Shown here piece by piece: positions 32,087-42,710 of a DNA stretch of 64,000 bases. Under the pieces are notes generated by a model that worked only from the letters and a program-made list of their open reading frames with translations, ran no database searches and had not been told where the DNA came from. Each line of letters opens with the position of its first letter. The first letter of the stretch is position 1. The translations under genes were made by a program, and so were the position numbers. This DNA is from Entamoeba invadens IP1 (Eukaryota > Evosea > Mastigamoebida > Endamoebidae): contig NW_004191777.1 in the NCBI RefSeq assembly GCF_000330505.1, forward strand, positions 122,527 to 186,526, in the 5' to 3' direction.

Positions 32087-32501
32087 CAAGTTGATCGTTA
32101 ATCTTTTACAGTTCATAGTCGGTTTCCCAATTCTTGTCTTGAAAATAGTTACAATATTTCTACTACTTGTTTGTAGTTTATTACTTATTATTGTCTCTTA
32201 TTTATGGAATAACACTTCTCATAACATTTATATTCAACACTAATTTAATATAATAAAAAGTACTTATTACTTATTAATTTAACTTCTATTTGTTACTAAC
32301 AATTATTTATATTTTATTACTATAAATTTACTTATTGGTTAGTTGGTTTTTATTAATATGTATTATATTTCAACCCTAATTAATTTACTATTAAATATTG
32401 TTTTGGCTATTATAAAATTAATTTAATTGAGATTTTTTTGGAATTGTAAACTATAACAATAATATAATAATTAATTAACAAAATAGAATTTGTCACAAGA
32501 A

Positions 32502-32595
32502 CAACAAAACCGATTTGTCAAAGAAATCTGATCTTCCTCAACAAAACAAAGAGATCCCATTTTCGGTGTCGGAGATCATGGAACCTCTATAAAAG
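32502..32595 (+). promoter_or_regulatory. Jacob lectin promoter: two CAACAAA motifs and TATA
   Basis: CAACAAA occurs at 32502-32508 and 32539-32545, and TATAAAAG at 32588-32595, 27 bp before the ATG. From memory, CAACAAA is the motif reported for the encystation regulator ERM-BP in Entamoeba. The motif is short and can occur by chance in AT-rich DNA, so the link is a hypothesis. Confidence 0.45.
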
Positions 32596-32621
32596 CGTCG
32601 AATAAGCACTGTGAGTATCAA

Positions 32622-33827
32622 ATGTTATCTTTTATATTGTTCGGTATAGCAGCTGCGAAGGTTGTGACTGACAACGGATGTACTTTCGACTGTACAATTG
32701 ATGGGTTGTATTGTATAAACGACACCAAATACTCAAAACAGTACTTTGAGTGCTCAAATACTTTCCAAGGACTCAGACCGTGTGCGCCGGGGACTGAGTG
32801 CATTGCCAAAGAACGTGTAGACTTTGGGTATAACCCATGTGGTTACAAAGAAGAAACTACAAAAAGCGAGGAAAAGAGCAAAGAGACGTCGAAAGTCCCA
32901 GTGACACCTCCGGTTGACAAGAGTGAAGAGAAGGAGATATGTAAAGAGGATGGGTTTTATTGCACCGGCGATGAGAAGCACACAAAAGAGTATTACATCT
33001 GCTCACCAACATATAATGGATACTCAAAATGCCCAGCTGGAACAAAGTGTGGTGCTAAGGGACACTACCCATACACAGTCAACCCATGCATCCTTGATGA
33101 GGAGTTGATTGAGAAGTCAAAAGAGAAGAGCGAAATAAAAAGCACCGATAAGGGTGAAATTCCAGACTGCAAGGAGAATGGGTTCTACTGCGTCGAAGAT
33201 GGAAAACACGACTTCCAGTACTACGTCTGCGCAGACTCCTATAAGGGATTCATGAAATGCCCAACCGGCACTAAGTGTGCTGGCGCATCAACAAAACCAT
33301 ACACATTAAGCCCTTGTGTCTTGCTGAACGACAACTCAATTGAAAATCCACAAAAGAGCACTGAAAAATCTGTGGGAACCCCGTCAGTCGACAAGAATGA
33401 AGACATCCCAACATGCACAGAAGAAGGACTCTACTGCGTGTTGGATGGGAAGCACGACAACGAGTACTACATCTGCACCGATGCGTATAAAGGATTCTCA
33501 AAATGCCCACCAGGCACAATTTGCAAAGGAAAGGGCAAGTTTGACATCAAGGTTGATCCATGTGTAGAGAAAACAACTGAGAGTTCAAAGGCAAAGAGTG
33601 TTGAGAAGCCGGTCGTCTCTGAAGAAAATGAGCTGAAATGCAAGGAAGATGGTCTCTTCTGTGTGATCGATGGGAAACACAACGATCAGTACTTCCAGTG
33701 CTCCGAGTTTTACACTGGATTCAGACCATGTTCAAAGGGTACCTGGTGCAAAGGTGAGCAAGAGAAGCCATATGACACTGATCCATGCGTCTGGTACGAC
33801 GAAACCACTTGGGGGAAGAAGATCTAA
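32622..33827 (+). CDS. Jacob-type cyst-wall lectin with five chitin-binding domains, 401 aa
   Basis: Signal peptide at residues 1-12. Five similar cysteine-rich modules begin near residues 20, 106, 181, 264 and 339, each with the pattern C-x5-6-C, Y/F-x-C, KCP-x-GT-x-C and a final PC. The first has one extra Cys and the pattern C-APGTEC. The modules are joined by Ser/Lys/Glu-rich linkers of about 25-30 residues, the type known to be trimmed by cysteine proteases and modified by sugars. This is the architecture described for the E. invadens Jacob lectin: six-Cys domains that bind and cross-link chitin fibrils in the cyst wall. The protein is secreted during encystation. It is a strong clue to the species. 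Confidence 0.93.
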   Translation: MLSFILFGIAAAKVVTDNGCTFDCTIDGLYCINDTKYSKQYFECSNTFQGLRPCAPGTECIAKERVDFGYNPCGYKEETTKSEEKSKETSKVPVTPPVDKSEEKEICKEDGFYCTGDEKHTKEYYICSPTYNGYSKCPAGTKCGAKGHYPYTVNPCILDEELIEKSKEKSEIKSTDKGEIPDCKENGFYCVEDGKHDFQYYVCADSYKGFMKCPTGTKCAGASTKPYTLSPCVLLNDNSIENPQKSTEKSVGTPSVDKNEDIPTCTEEGLYCVLDGKHDNEYYICTDAYKGFSKCPPGTICKGKGKFDIKVDPCVEKTTESSKAKSVEKPVVSEENELKCKEDGLFCVIDGKHNDQYFQCSEFYTGFRPCSKGTWCKGEQEKPYDTDPCVWYDETTWGKKI

Positions 33828-34016
33828 ACGTTCTAACTGATTACAAGTGCTTTTAATTTATATAACAATTCAACACAACATAATATGGTATTCAAATGTA
33901 TTAAATCGATTGATAGAATTAATGATTATTATTATAAGTATAATAAGAATATACTAAACATATTAAAAACTTCTTCAAGGAAGTAAATGAAAAAGATTCA
34001 CACTACAAACAATAAA

Positions 34017-34745
34017 TCAGTCGAGACTCTGCAGGAAACTGTTGAAATCCTGGAGTGTTGGTTTGGATGGTATCGAGTCGTTGGGTAACAAATAAGGGAG
34101 GGAGACGTTTTCTATTTTCAATTCGGAGGTTTGTGTTTTGAACAATGCGGAGAGTGATGGGAGTGAGTTTGAGTTGGTATCGACTTGGTAAGACGTGTCC
34201 ATCGACATCTTTTCGAATTCTTCAGCACAACTATTGTCTTTGTTTTCCCATGGTGCGTCGAAGATTTTCAATTTCCAAACCCCAGTCTTATTCATTGATG
34301 ATTTTCCGGACTCAAATGAGTTGCAATGGATCATAGCGTCCAATATACTTTTCTTCCATTTGTTTGGGTTTGTTCTGACTAGAAATTAATTTTCAATTTG
34401 AAACAATACAACAACGTATAACAAACATTGTGGAAGTTGCGAGAAAAGGTACCAATGGTCTGTGACAAACCAATGTGCGTCATATTTTAAAGAGAAAAAG
34501 ATGTTATCTTTGTGAATGTATGACAAGCAGTAAAAAATGACTTTGCAAATGTATTGCCACGATATCACATTCCTTGTTCGCTCTTTTGCTAACACAGTCA
34601 TCCCGTTTTGACACAACGGGCAAAAACATAATTTCAGGTGGTACGGCTCGTCACCTTCGAGAATCGGTGTCGAGTCCGTTGGGTCATATACCGGAAATTT
34701 GCGGACATTCCCAACTTGGTTTGAAACATCGAACATCCCGTCCAT
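34017..34745 (-). CDS. Putative winged-helix (forkhead-like) transcription factor, two exons
   Basis: Predicted as complement(join(34017..34378,34427..34745)), 226 residues. The intron 34379-34426 (48 nt) has donor GTTTGT and acceptor TTTCTAG in phase 1. Without splicing both halves look senseless. Spliced, they join to SQLPQFRTNPNKWKKSI and on to GVWKLKIF. The block of helices from about residue 60, a basic W-KKSI-LDAM recognition-like helix near residue 115, and a late TGVWKL strand resemble a forkhead fold (compare W-x-NSIRHNLS...GSFWTL). The remaining C-terminus is Ser/Leu-rich and could be an activation tail. The family call is tentative; the gene structure is better supported. Residues 1-50 contain a CPLC motif. 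Confidence 0.55.
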
Positions 34746-35742
34746 ATGTATTTGATTTTTATCTTCGCCGCCAAATCTTATAAATCGTCTCCCGTATTTT
34801 TGGACAACACTGAATTATAAATAGCTTTTTTTGATTCATAACTAATTATAATACACCTCAACAAAAATTTAGATAGAAATTATGACAAATTAAACAAATT
34901 ATTACAAAGGAAATTAATTGAATGCATTTTGGATATGATTTTATTATGTTTTTTCTTCTAAATCAATAAAACTCATATTTTTATTATAAATTATAATACA
35001 AGATTTGGTCTGAACAAAAAAAATATCAATTTTGCTAATTTATGCAATTTTTATTTTACTAACTATCAGAAAAAAAAATATGTAATTGTTTAATTATTAT
35101 AAATAAATAATAAATATATTTAATTGGTTTGACTAAAAACAATAACAAAAAACAATAACATTTCTTTATTTATTGATTTGGAATCAATTGATGATGATAC
35201 GCGACAAAACCAGCTTGCATATTACCATTGTTACTAAACTATAATTATGTACAATATTTTATAAAGACAGTATAGTTTAATATTAATACATTTAACAGTA
35301 AACCTGAAATGAGAACAATTTAAAGAAAATAGTACTAACGATATTGAATGATCTATTAAAGCTTTAATTTGTAGTTTTCAAATAATTTCAAAAAGAAAAA
35401 AAAAGTATTTTCCCATACTATTAGCAATAGTATTGTTTATTTTATGAATAACTATTAACAAATTTAATTATATAAAGCTTTTTGTGACAAAAATAATAAA
35501 AATCACACAAAACTTCATCGAGTTTTGTAATTATTTTAATGAAAACAATGAAACATATCGGGATATGTAACAAATTGTTGTATTGTATTGTATTTTTACG
35601 TTTATTGTTCATTACCAATTAAGATAATAATCTATTATTATAATAATAATATATTTTTAAATAAATATAGTAATGAACAACATATCAATTAATTATTCAA
35701 ATAATATATGATTCTATAATATAAAAATGATATAAAAACCAT
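34746..35742. other. AT-rich spacer, about 1 kb, no gene seen
   Basis: No open frame of interest. Contains the 5' flank of the winged-helix gene and the 3' flank of the next gene. Confidence 0.5.
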
Positions 35743-37884
35743 TCAATCATCAAGGGAATGCTTTTCAGACACGTCCTCTTTTTTGATATAATTTAGTACT
35801 GAGATGTCCTCTGTAACCCACGGAAACTTATTTTTGAACATAATGTTTTGCTCATCTAAAGAACGGGCTTGACCGAAATAATCACTACAAATGAAAGTCC
35901 TCATAGCTTTTTGAAACATTGGATTGATTTTTTGAACCACAAAAGTCTGAAGTGGTGGATTTTCAAGTGATGCGTTTTGAGGCAATTTCACATATATAAT
36001 TTCTTCGTATAAATCAACGACCCATTGTGCTTCTAAAGAGAGATTTTTAACATCCATATTAACTAACCGGTCGTCAAAACACGAATCGAAGAACGCGTTG
36101 ATGATTCGATAGTCGCGGCACAAATACTCAAGTAAAATGGTGCATATTTGATAGATCCACTCGTTTTGTTGTAATGGGCTTTCTTCACATATTAAGTTAT
36201 AATTTTCCAACACTATTTCACTCATTACATCCGTTTCAAGACGACCAAGTGGTGTAATTCCAAAGAGAGAGTCTTTTATCGGGACAAACTGGATATCTCT
36301 ATTTAACAAACTCATAGTTTTGGTGTGTTTCTTCATCTCTGTTTGGAAGAACTCGGGGATGATCAATAGTACCTTCCCTGTGATTATCTTCTTATTCCGT
36401 TGTTCTTCTATTGTTTTGTAGAACACGTTTGTGAACCAATGTCCGACATCACAGTCTTCAATCCAGTTGTTATCTCCCGCTTTAATAAACACGTTTGTAT
36501 TAGTCGCAAACTTCTTTTTAAGGGCAGCAAACTCTTTTGCCGTCGTTTTTACCATCAAATTAATTGTGTTGCCGCTTCCATTGACACAAATCGCGATATT
36601 TGAAGCGATGCTCTCTCGCCTTACGATATAGTTGACGTTTTCACTCTCCTTTCTCACATATCCGTCATGTTCCCCACACGCTTTCATACGATAGTCGAAG
36701 ATATCAAAAATGAAAATGTTGCTTGGTGGTGTTCCTTTGTAATTTTTGAATGCTTGACAGAGTTTTTCGATCTCGCTGTCTTGAATTACGATGCGTTCTC
36801 CCATCAACTTGACGGGGGTTTCCTTGCAGTCGTTGTCGACAAACATTTGGTTGATTTCTTTCAAGCTTCTATTCTCTCCATTTCGCTTTAAAAATGTATT
36901 CAACGTCAGAGGTGTCATTAGTGTCTTATTCTCTTCAGAGTTTTTATTTAATTCATCTATAAAACTCTTCCACAAATTCTCTTCTCCATACGTATTATCC
37001 ACTACATTATTCATATTAATATATTCGAAAAGTAAAGCATGTTTGTTTTTCAAATCCCGCGCCAATTTTTGATCATCTCTGCTCAATTCAACGGAATTAA
37101 AATCGTTAAGCAGTCGCTCTTTTGCTTCGAAAATTTTCATCGTAGCCATATTAAGTTGTTTCGAAGTTCCATATTTCAAAAAACAAAAAAAATCCGGAGT
37201 GAAGTCGAGACCGTCTAAATTGCTTGAAAGCTCCTGCGGCATGACAATTATAGCCTTTTTATTTTGTAAGTTATAACTCTTCTTAACAGTGTCAATGTAC
37301 GGTCGAACTACTTTTGTCATCCAATTTTGGAAATCCTTACTGGTGAAGTACTCCTGGAAAGTTGTGTTTGATTTTCTAGGAAAGACCTTTTTGCTTGCTG
37401 GGTTATCACTGATAGACTCGGGATTTTTGATGAATATGGGTAAGGTCTTGTTCTGATTATAGCAGACAATGCAATCAGAAAGTTTAAGTGATGGTCCCAA
37501 AGTCTTGAATTGTTTATTTGGGTCTTTGCTTTTCAAAATGCGTATTTTGTTCAACTCTGAATTGATTTGGATGCCCAACTCTTCAATGAAAAAATGAAGC
37601 TCCTTGGGCACTTTTCTGAGTTGCTCATTCAGGCGAGACCGCTCTTGGACGAGTTGTTGCGGGGTAAATCCGTCTTTTTTGGTAAAGAGGATCTTTTGTT
37701 CGACAAATCCAAGAACATCCAAGTCTTGTGCAGTCAATTGCACAGGTTCACCAAAATTCTCTTCTATCAAACACTCAAGTGTGTTCTTCGTAAAAGCTTC
37801 TTGTTTAAGCTCAAGTTGTTTGATCCGTTTGATAAGAAATTCAATGATCTTAAGGTTTGTTGTGTTCTGTCTTGTCGATTGCAT
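35743..37884 (-). CDS. Possible DDE-transposase-derived protein, 713 aa
   Basis: ATG at 37882-37884. Not firmly recognised. The N-terminal 100 residues are helical and basic. From about residue 385 the order of blocks follows a CENP-B/pogo DDE domain: IFIFDIFDYRM (where the family has F-N-x-DETG), a VRRESIASNIAICVNGSGNTINLMVK block (R-x-S-T..-ANG..-P-x-x), GDNNWIEDCDVGHWFTNVFYK (SGW...-F-x-x-W), KVLLIIPEFFQ (family LLLxD) and VPIKDSLFGITPLGRLETD (LP-x-TT-x-QP-x-D). The second Asp is replaced by Pro, so transposition activity is not expected. No terminal inverted repeats were seen nearby. An alternative is an amoeba-specific family with chance resemblance. Confidence 0.45.
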   Translation of the reverse strand: MQSTRQNTTNLKIIEFLIKRIKQLELKQEAFTKNTLECLIEENFGEPVQLTAQDLDVLGFVEQKILFTKKDGFTPQQLVQERSRLNEQLRKVPKELHFFIEELGIQINSELNKIRILKSKDPNKQFKTLGPSLKLSDCIVCYNQNKTLPIFIKNPESISDNPASKKVFPRKSNTTFQEYFTSKDFQNWMTKVVRPYIDTVKKSYNLQNKKAIIVMPQELSSNLDGLDFTPDFFCFLKYGTSKQLNMATMKIFEAKERLLNDFNSVELSRDDQKLARDLKNKHALLFEYINMNNVVDNTYGEENLWKSFIDELNKNSEENKTLMTPLTLNTFLKRNGENRSLKEINQMFVDNDCKETPVKLMGERIVIQDSEIEKLCQAFKNYKGTPPSNIFIFDIFDYRMKACGEHDGYVRKESENVNYIVRRESIASNIAICVNGSGNTINLMVKTTAKEFAALKKKFATNTNVFIKAGDNNWIEDCDVGHWFTNVFYKTIEEQRNKKIITGKVLLIIPEFFQTEMKKHTKTMSLLNRDIQFVPIKDSLFGITPLGRLETDVMSEIVLENYNLICEESPLQQNEWIYQICTILLEYLCRDYRIINAFFDSCFDDRLVNMDVKNLSLEAQWVVDLYEEIIYVKLPQNASLENPPLQTFVVQKINPMFQKAMRTFICSDYFGQARSLDEQNIMFKNKFPWVTEDISVLNYIKKEDVSEKHSLDD

Positions 37885-38175
37885 CAATTTGATAAATAGC
37901 TGAATGGTGTTTTTAGATGAGACCTTACAATTATTATATTATTATAATTACAAAGTTTAGTTATCATATTAATTATTTACAATTAATTAAAAAAATATTT
38001 TTAGAGTATAAAGATGAATAGATATTTTTGAATAATACTTTATATTATAGTTATTTATTTGAATGTATTTCTAAATTAGGGACTTTTGACACTAAATGAC
38101 AATAATTATAATTATTGTTAATATATATATATATATATTATAATCTTATACTATATGTATATTTATAAATAATGA

Positions 38176-38285
38176 TATAATATAATATAATATAATATAA
38201 TATAATATAATATAATATAATATAATATAATATAATATAATATAATATAATATAATATAATATAATATAATATAATATAATATAA
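38176..38285. repeat. (TATAA)22 microsatellite
   Basis: Twenty-two uninterrupted copies of TATAA (110 bp), followed by degenerate units, within a longer AT-only tract from about 38120 to 38330. Confidence 0.95.
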
Positions 38286-38779
38286 TAATTATATATATAA
38301 AAGATATATTTATATTTATTATTCATTTAAAATAATAAATGAATAACAAATCCAAAGATATTTGAAATTTTTATGAATGTATTTTCAAATATTTAAATAA
38401 CTTTTTAATTATATAAAAAAATAGATTTTGTGAATACTACATTCAATGACAAAAATATAATTAAGTGATAATAAATTTGATATTTTTGAATATTTATGAC
38501 GAAGAGAAGTTTTTTGCGACACCAAAAATATTTTAGTAAACTGAAATTGGACCACAGTAACATTTTGCCAAAAGTTTATCAACTTAATATGATTTCCGTA
38601 TATTACCCGATTTTTTCATAATGATTTCTTAATAAATAGTATTCCTTTACAACACAAAAATACGATGGTAAGTCCAATTCTTTTTTCACATGATAGTGGC
38701 ACTATGCCATTTTATTTTCGAAGTTTGTTTCATAAAAACAATTCACTCTTATAAATAAAGAATCAACTAAAGACATTCA

Positions 38780-39811
38780 ATGGGCCCAGAGTATTCATTG
38801 CCTTCTTCTCGCAGCGGTTCTATCTCAAGAGGAGATCCCTCTCCAGACTATTACAATCCATTTCCTTTTGTTGATGTACGCAGCTCTGATTTCCAAATCA
38901 GTTCTATAAAGTCAAGTGGAACACCTGAGAAAAAGATCGACTTACAAAAACCGACCAAAAAACGGAAAATGGGCTTTAAATTGAACCTTAAGATAGTAAA
39001 CACTAATGCCAACGAGTCAGAACCAGACCTTAGACAAAACACTGAAAGGTCTGCTCTTCAAAATACACCACACATTAAATTCTCTGTAGCTGATGGCCCC
39101 CTCTCTCCAACACACCAGTCTTCAGAAAAGAAGACTCCAAGAGAGAGCAGAAAGAAACATTGGAGTTTTGGTGTTTCGTTCAAGCACAAAAAGGACAAAG
39201 ATAGTGACAACGAAGACATTGAAAGTGACAATCAAAACTTGATATCCCCACGTGGCAATTCACAAGGGATCAGTCCGCGTGGGAAAAAGAATAAAATAGT
39301 TCAGAACTTAGACAAAGCGTATTATTTCGTTATTGAGACTGGACTCAAAGAGTACAAAATCCTTTATGACTCTAATGTGATGGATTTGGATCCACGAACA
39401 GTCAGTACGTGTTGCGATGGTAAATGTTCTGTTGTCTTTGCCCTATTTTGGAAAGGTGGACTCTTTGGGGTATTCAACAGAGAGCTTCTCCATTCGGAGA
39501 AAACAAAGAAGGTGGTGAATGAGAGTGAAGAAGTCTTTTTATTCTCCTTCAAACGTGACAAAATCGAACCTTCAATAATGAGAAGGACAAAGCCTGAGAA
39601 CAAAAGTATCACCTTATATGGTAAAGAAGAAAAGTCGTTCATCGTGATGATGTTCTCTGCATTTTGGTTGTCCCAAGACGGAAAGGCATCATTCCATTCT
39701 ATGATTCGAGAATACTATAACTTCCCAGATAAACTGTTTAATCCATTTGGAGAAAGAAGTTTGAACGAGAAAATAGAAGTCGAAAGACTTTGTATTGTTG
39801 AGTTGTGTTAA
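38780..39811 (+). CDS. TLDc-like domain protein, paralogue A, 343 aa
   Basis: Residues 1-175 are low-complexity: Ser/Pro-rich with SPRG-type words and Lys clusters, including KPTKKRKMGFKL. Residues about 178-343 form one domain with the order of a TLDc fold: IETGLKEYKILYDS, CSVVFALFWKGGLFGVF, EEVFLFSFK and a closing helix FSAFWLSQDGKASFHSM. Family knowledge: TLDc proteins are linked to oxidative-stress protection and V-ATPase regulation; the amoebic members are uncharacterised. A TATAAATAAAG element lies at about 38752, 25 bp before the ATG, in the right place for a promoter. Paralogue B follows at 45364 on the same strand. Confidence 0.72.
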   Translation: MGPEYSLPSSRSGSISRGDPSPDYYNPFPFVDVRSSDFQISSIKSSGTPEKKIDLQKPTKKRKMGFKLNLKIVNTNANESEPDLRQNTERSALQNTPHIKFSVADGPLSPTHQSSEKKTPRESRKKHWSFGVSFKHKKDKDSDNEDIESDNQNLISPRGNSQGISPRGKKNKIVQNLDKAYYFVIETGLKEYKILYDSNVMDLDPRTVSTCCDGKCSVVFALFWKGGLFGVFNRELLHSEKTKKVVNESEEVFLFSFKRDKIEPSIMRRTKPENKSITLYGKEEKSFIVMMFSAFWLSQDGKASFHSMIREYYNFPDKLFNPFGERSLNEKIEVERLCIVELC

Positions 39812-41279
39812 AAAGCAAGAGCAGTCTCCTTGTTTTTTAAATACTAGAAATGTGATTTTTAGCATGTTCACAACTGGACATAAAAATTTGGAATTATCAT
39901 AGTAAAAGTGAACTTTCGCTAAAGCTTATTTACTACTTTGTATAATTATTTTTATTGTAACTTTATAATTTATTTTTATATTTAATGTAATTTTTTTGTT
40001 TTGGTAAATTATTAAATTATTATAGTATTTAAATTATATATTTTAATTTAAATAACATTTTATTTTTATTTTTTTCATTGAACTGAATTAACCTAATTTG
40101 TGGTTTATATTACCAAAAATAATTGATTAATGTTTGGGAAATACAAACATAAGAACATCAAACTTTAATGATTAAAACAGTTAAATTTATTTTTGAAAAA
40201 AATTTAACTGAATTATTTATAATGTTTTTTTTTGTAGTCTCAAAAATGTCAAATAATTATTTTTGTAAGTAAATTATAGTTCAAAAAACAAAATAAAGAA
40301 GATTTGAGTAACATAAAAACAATAACAATTTATGTTTTTAGACAAACTTTTATAATAAAAACAAGTGAATTAATTTTTATTTTCGAATATTTAAACCAGT
40401 TTTTGTTTTCTCATTTTATTCTTTTTATTTGATCGTGAACTTGAGCTTCGTTTGTTTTTTTATTAAAAATTTAAACTATACCTATTGAATTTTTCTAATT
40501 TAAAAAAAAATGTTATTAAATTTTTACAAAAATAGTAAAAAACTGGTTCAAATAAATACAGCATTTATTTAAAATTGTTAATTCGTTTATTTATATTTAT
40601 AATATTCTTTACAATAGTTAATTTTCTGTAAAAGTCCGGTTTCTTTATTTGAGAATGCCGTTTTCTTTCCAAAAATAAAACAAAAACACAAAAATAGATT
40701 GGATAACAGATTAGCTTAAAATACCCGCAAAACGACATGAATTGTGGTTTGTTCTATGAGTGACTTTTCTTTATAACAACCCTAATTATCAAATACCATT
40801 TTGTTATTTTTATATTTAGAGAACATTTTTGTCTTTAAAACGCAGAAATAATATGGAAATTGTTTTCTTGTGAGCTTGCTTACAATACATGAAAAAAGTG
40901 AAGAATAAATTATCTTGTTAATGAACAGGGGAATGACGCACAATTATATAGTTTATACCAAGATCGCGAATATCAGAAAACTTCCATGAGTTGACAGAAG
41001 ACATTTTGTTTGGCGTTTTTTTTGCGATTAAAAAAACAACAAACCAGTAAAGAAGTTATTTGAGACTGTTTTCTGCCTTTGATTAAAACTGGATTAGGCA
41101 GATGTTCCCAAGAATTCCATCTTATCAAAAATAATAGTATAATAAATTTAAATTATAGTAAAATATTAAAATTGAATTCCTTAAAATTTCACACCAATTT
41201 TTATGATGTTATAAAAAGGATGTTATAATGTAAAGCATGATTGTGTGTTATATAAACCTATTCAACTCGTATAATTCAT
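39812..41279. other. AT-rich spacer, about 1.5 kb, no gene seen
   Basis: No coding signal above background. The end contains the TATATAAAC element of the next small ORF. Confidence 0.5.
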
Positions 41280-41522
41280 ATGAGCTACTATAAGAAGACA
41301 ACCCAAAAAATTGTCTCATGTCAACGACTCACGTCGCGAATTGTGGTCAATCGAAGAATCAGAGACAAAAATTTGCAAGAGTATTTTGAAGAGATATTTG
41401 AAAGGTATGATAAAGATCTTTACTTCGACTCTGAAGTTATGAAAATGCTTTGCACAGAACCTGAAGATTCCGACTTTATCGAGAGGTCTCCAACACCACC
41501 ATTAGTGGAATGTTTGTGTTAA
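41280..41522 (+). CDS. Small hypothetical protein, 80 aa
   Basis: Not recognised. The N-terminal 35 residues are basic (KKTTQK, RRIRDK), the middle is an acidic amphipathic helix (LQEYFEEIFERYDKD), and the end has an SPTPP site and a CLC tail. No signal peptide or membrane segment. Support: a TATATAAAC element 20-30 bp before the ATG, and base composition above the local background. The initiator-like ATAATTCAT spans the start. Similar in size and promoter layout to the small ORF at 9460, with no clear sequence relation. Confidence 0.5.
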   Translation: MSYYKKTTQKIVSCQRLTSRIVVNRRIRDKNLQEYFEEIFERYDKDLYFDSEVMKMLCTEPEDSDFIERSPTPPLVECLC

Positions 41523-41902
41523 TAAAATCAAATGATTTGGATGTATGTATGTATTAATTTATTGCATTTATTTGTTAATGTTTGTTTTATAAGAAAGACA
41601 TGGTCAAAAAATTCTTGTTCTTTATTGACGTTTCGAAGAGATGACACATGTATCTATTTATTCGAGCTATAAACTTCATTTTCAATCACCTTTATTTTGC
41701 TATAAAACAAAAAGTCATTCGAAACACTTTTTAAAACATTAGAATAATGCTTACAAATTTAAACAAAATATAAGGGTTTTTTAAACTAAATAATTCATTG
41801 AGTTGCAACACTATTTTTATATTGTTAATTAATGTAGATATTGGAACATTATTATTTTGAATAATAAAATAACACTGGTAAAATTTTTAATATTTGGTTA
41901 TA
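41523..41902. other. AT-rich spacer, no gene seen
   Basis: Short AT-rich stretch ending at the TA that flanks the TIR element. Confidence 0.5.
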
Positions 41903-42708
41903 TAGTCGGGTGATAAAGGGGGTTAATTTGGGACAGAAGTAGTTAATTTGAGTAAAAAACTATAAAATATAATTTCTTTAACCATAAAAGTATTAGAAGG
42001 GTTTTTTCAATTAACTACTTTGAAGATAATAAAAGAAAACCATAACTTTTTATTTTTGATATTATTCAATCTTTGAAAACAATGGAAGAAGAAGAGTAAG
42101 GAACCCTCGATGAAACAACCACAGGCAATCAACACAAAAAAAGCAATTTAAATACAAGAAACCAGTTTAAAAACTGTATTTCAATATATATTCATGATGT
42201 ATATGGTTAAAATGCCAGAGTTTAATGAATTAACTACAATGTCAATCTTTTAAAGTGTCACAGAATCACTGAAAATCCATCATTTGTTGAAATCTTTTAA
42301 TCTTTCGTTGTTGAACCATTCCCATTGAGAAAGGAAAAGAGAAAGACCATTTTAACACCAAAACAATTGGAGTTGAAGAAGAGCAGAAAAGAAATGAAAC
42401 AAAGGAAAAAACAAAGGAAAATCCTTTAACAAAACAAGTTTCAGACAAACCACAAAAAGTGCTGCGTTTTAGACTTCCACATTTCTCTAAGTGAACAAAT
42501 TGAGGTGTTTTTGTTTATTTTTGAAATAGAAATTTATAATTATTCAATTTATAATCATTTAAAATAAAAAACTATAATTTAAATTAATATTTTAATTTTA
42601 TGTTTATTTTGACCTTTAAATAGATTTTTTAAAAATTATAGTTTCAAAATTATATTTATCAAAATTAACTACCTTTGTCCCTTTTTAATGCTATTTATCC
42701 CCCGACTA
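41903..42708. mobile_element. TIR element family B, 806 bp, TA target site
   Basis: The left end (TAGTCGGGTGATAAAGG, then GGGACAGAAGTAGTTAATTT) and the complement of the right end (TAGTCGGGGGATAAATAG, then GGGACAAAGGTAGTTAATTT) match over about 50 bp with small differences. TA lies outside both (41901-41902 and 42709-42710). The interior holds a Lys-rich fragment near 42340-42430 and no complete transposase, so it is a non-autonomous or decayed element. Confidence 0.8.
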
Positions 42709-42710
42709 TA

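Noticed and set aside
38138..38326. 62-codon Tyr/Ile frame
   Set aside because: Translation of the TATAA microsatellite.
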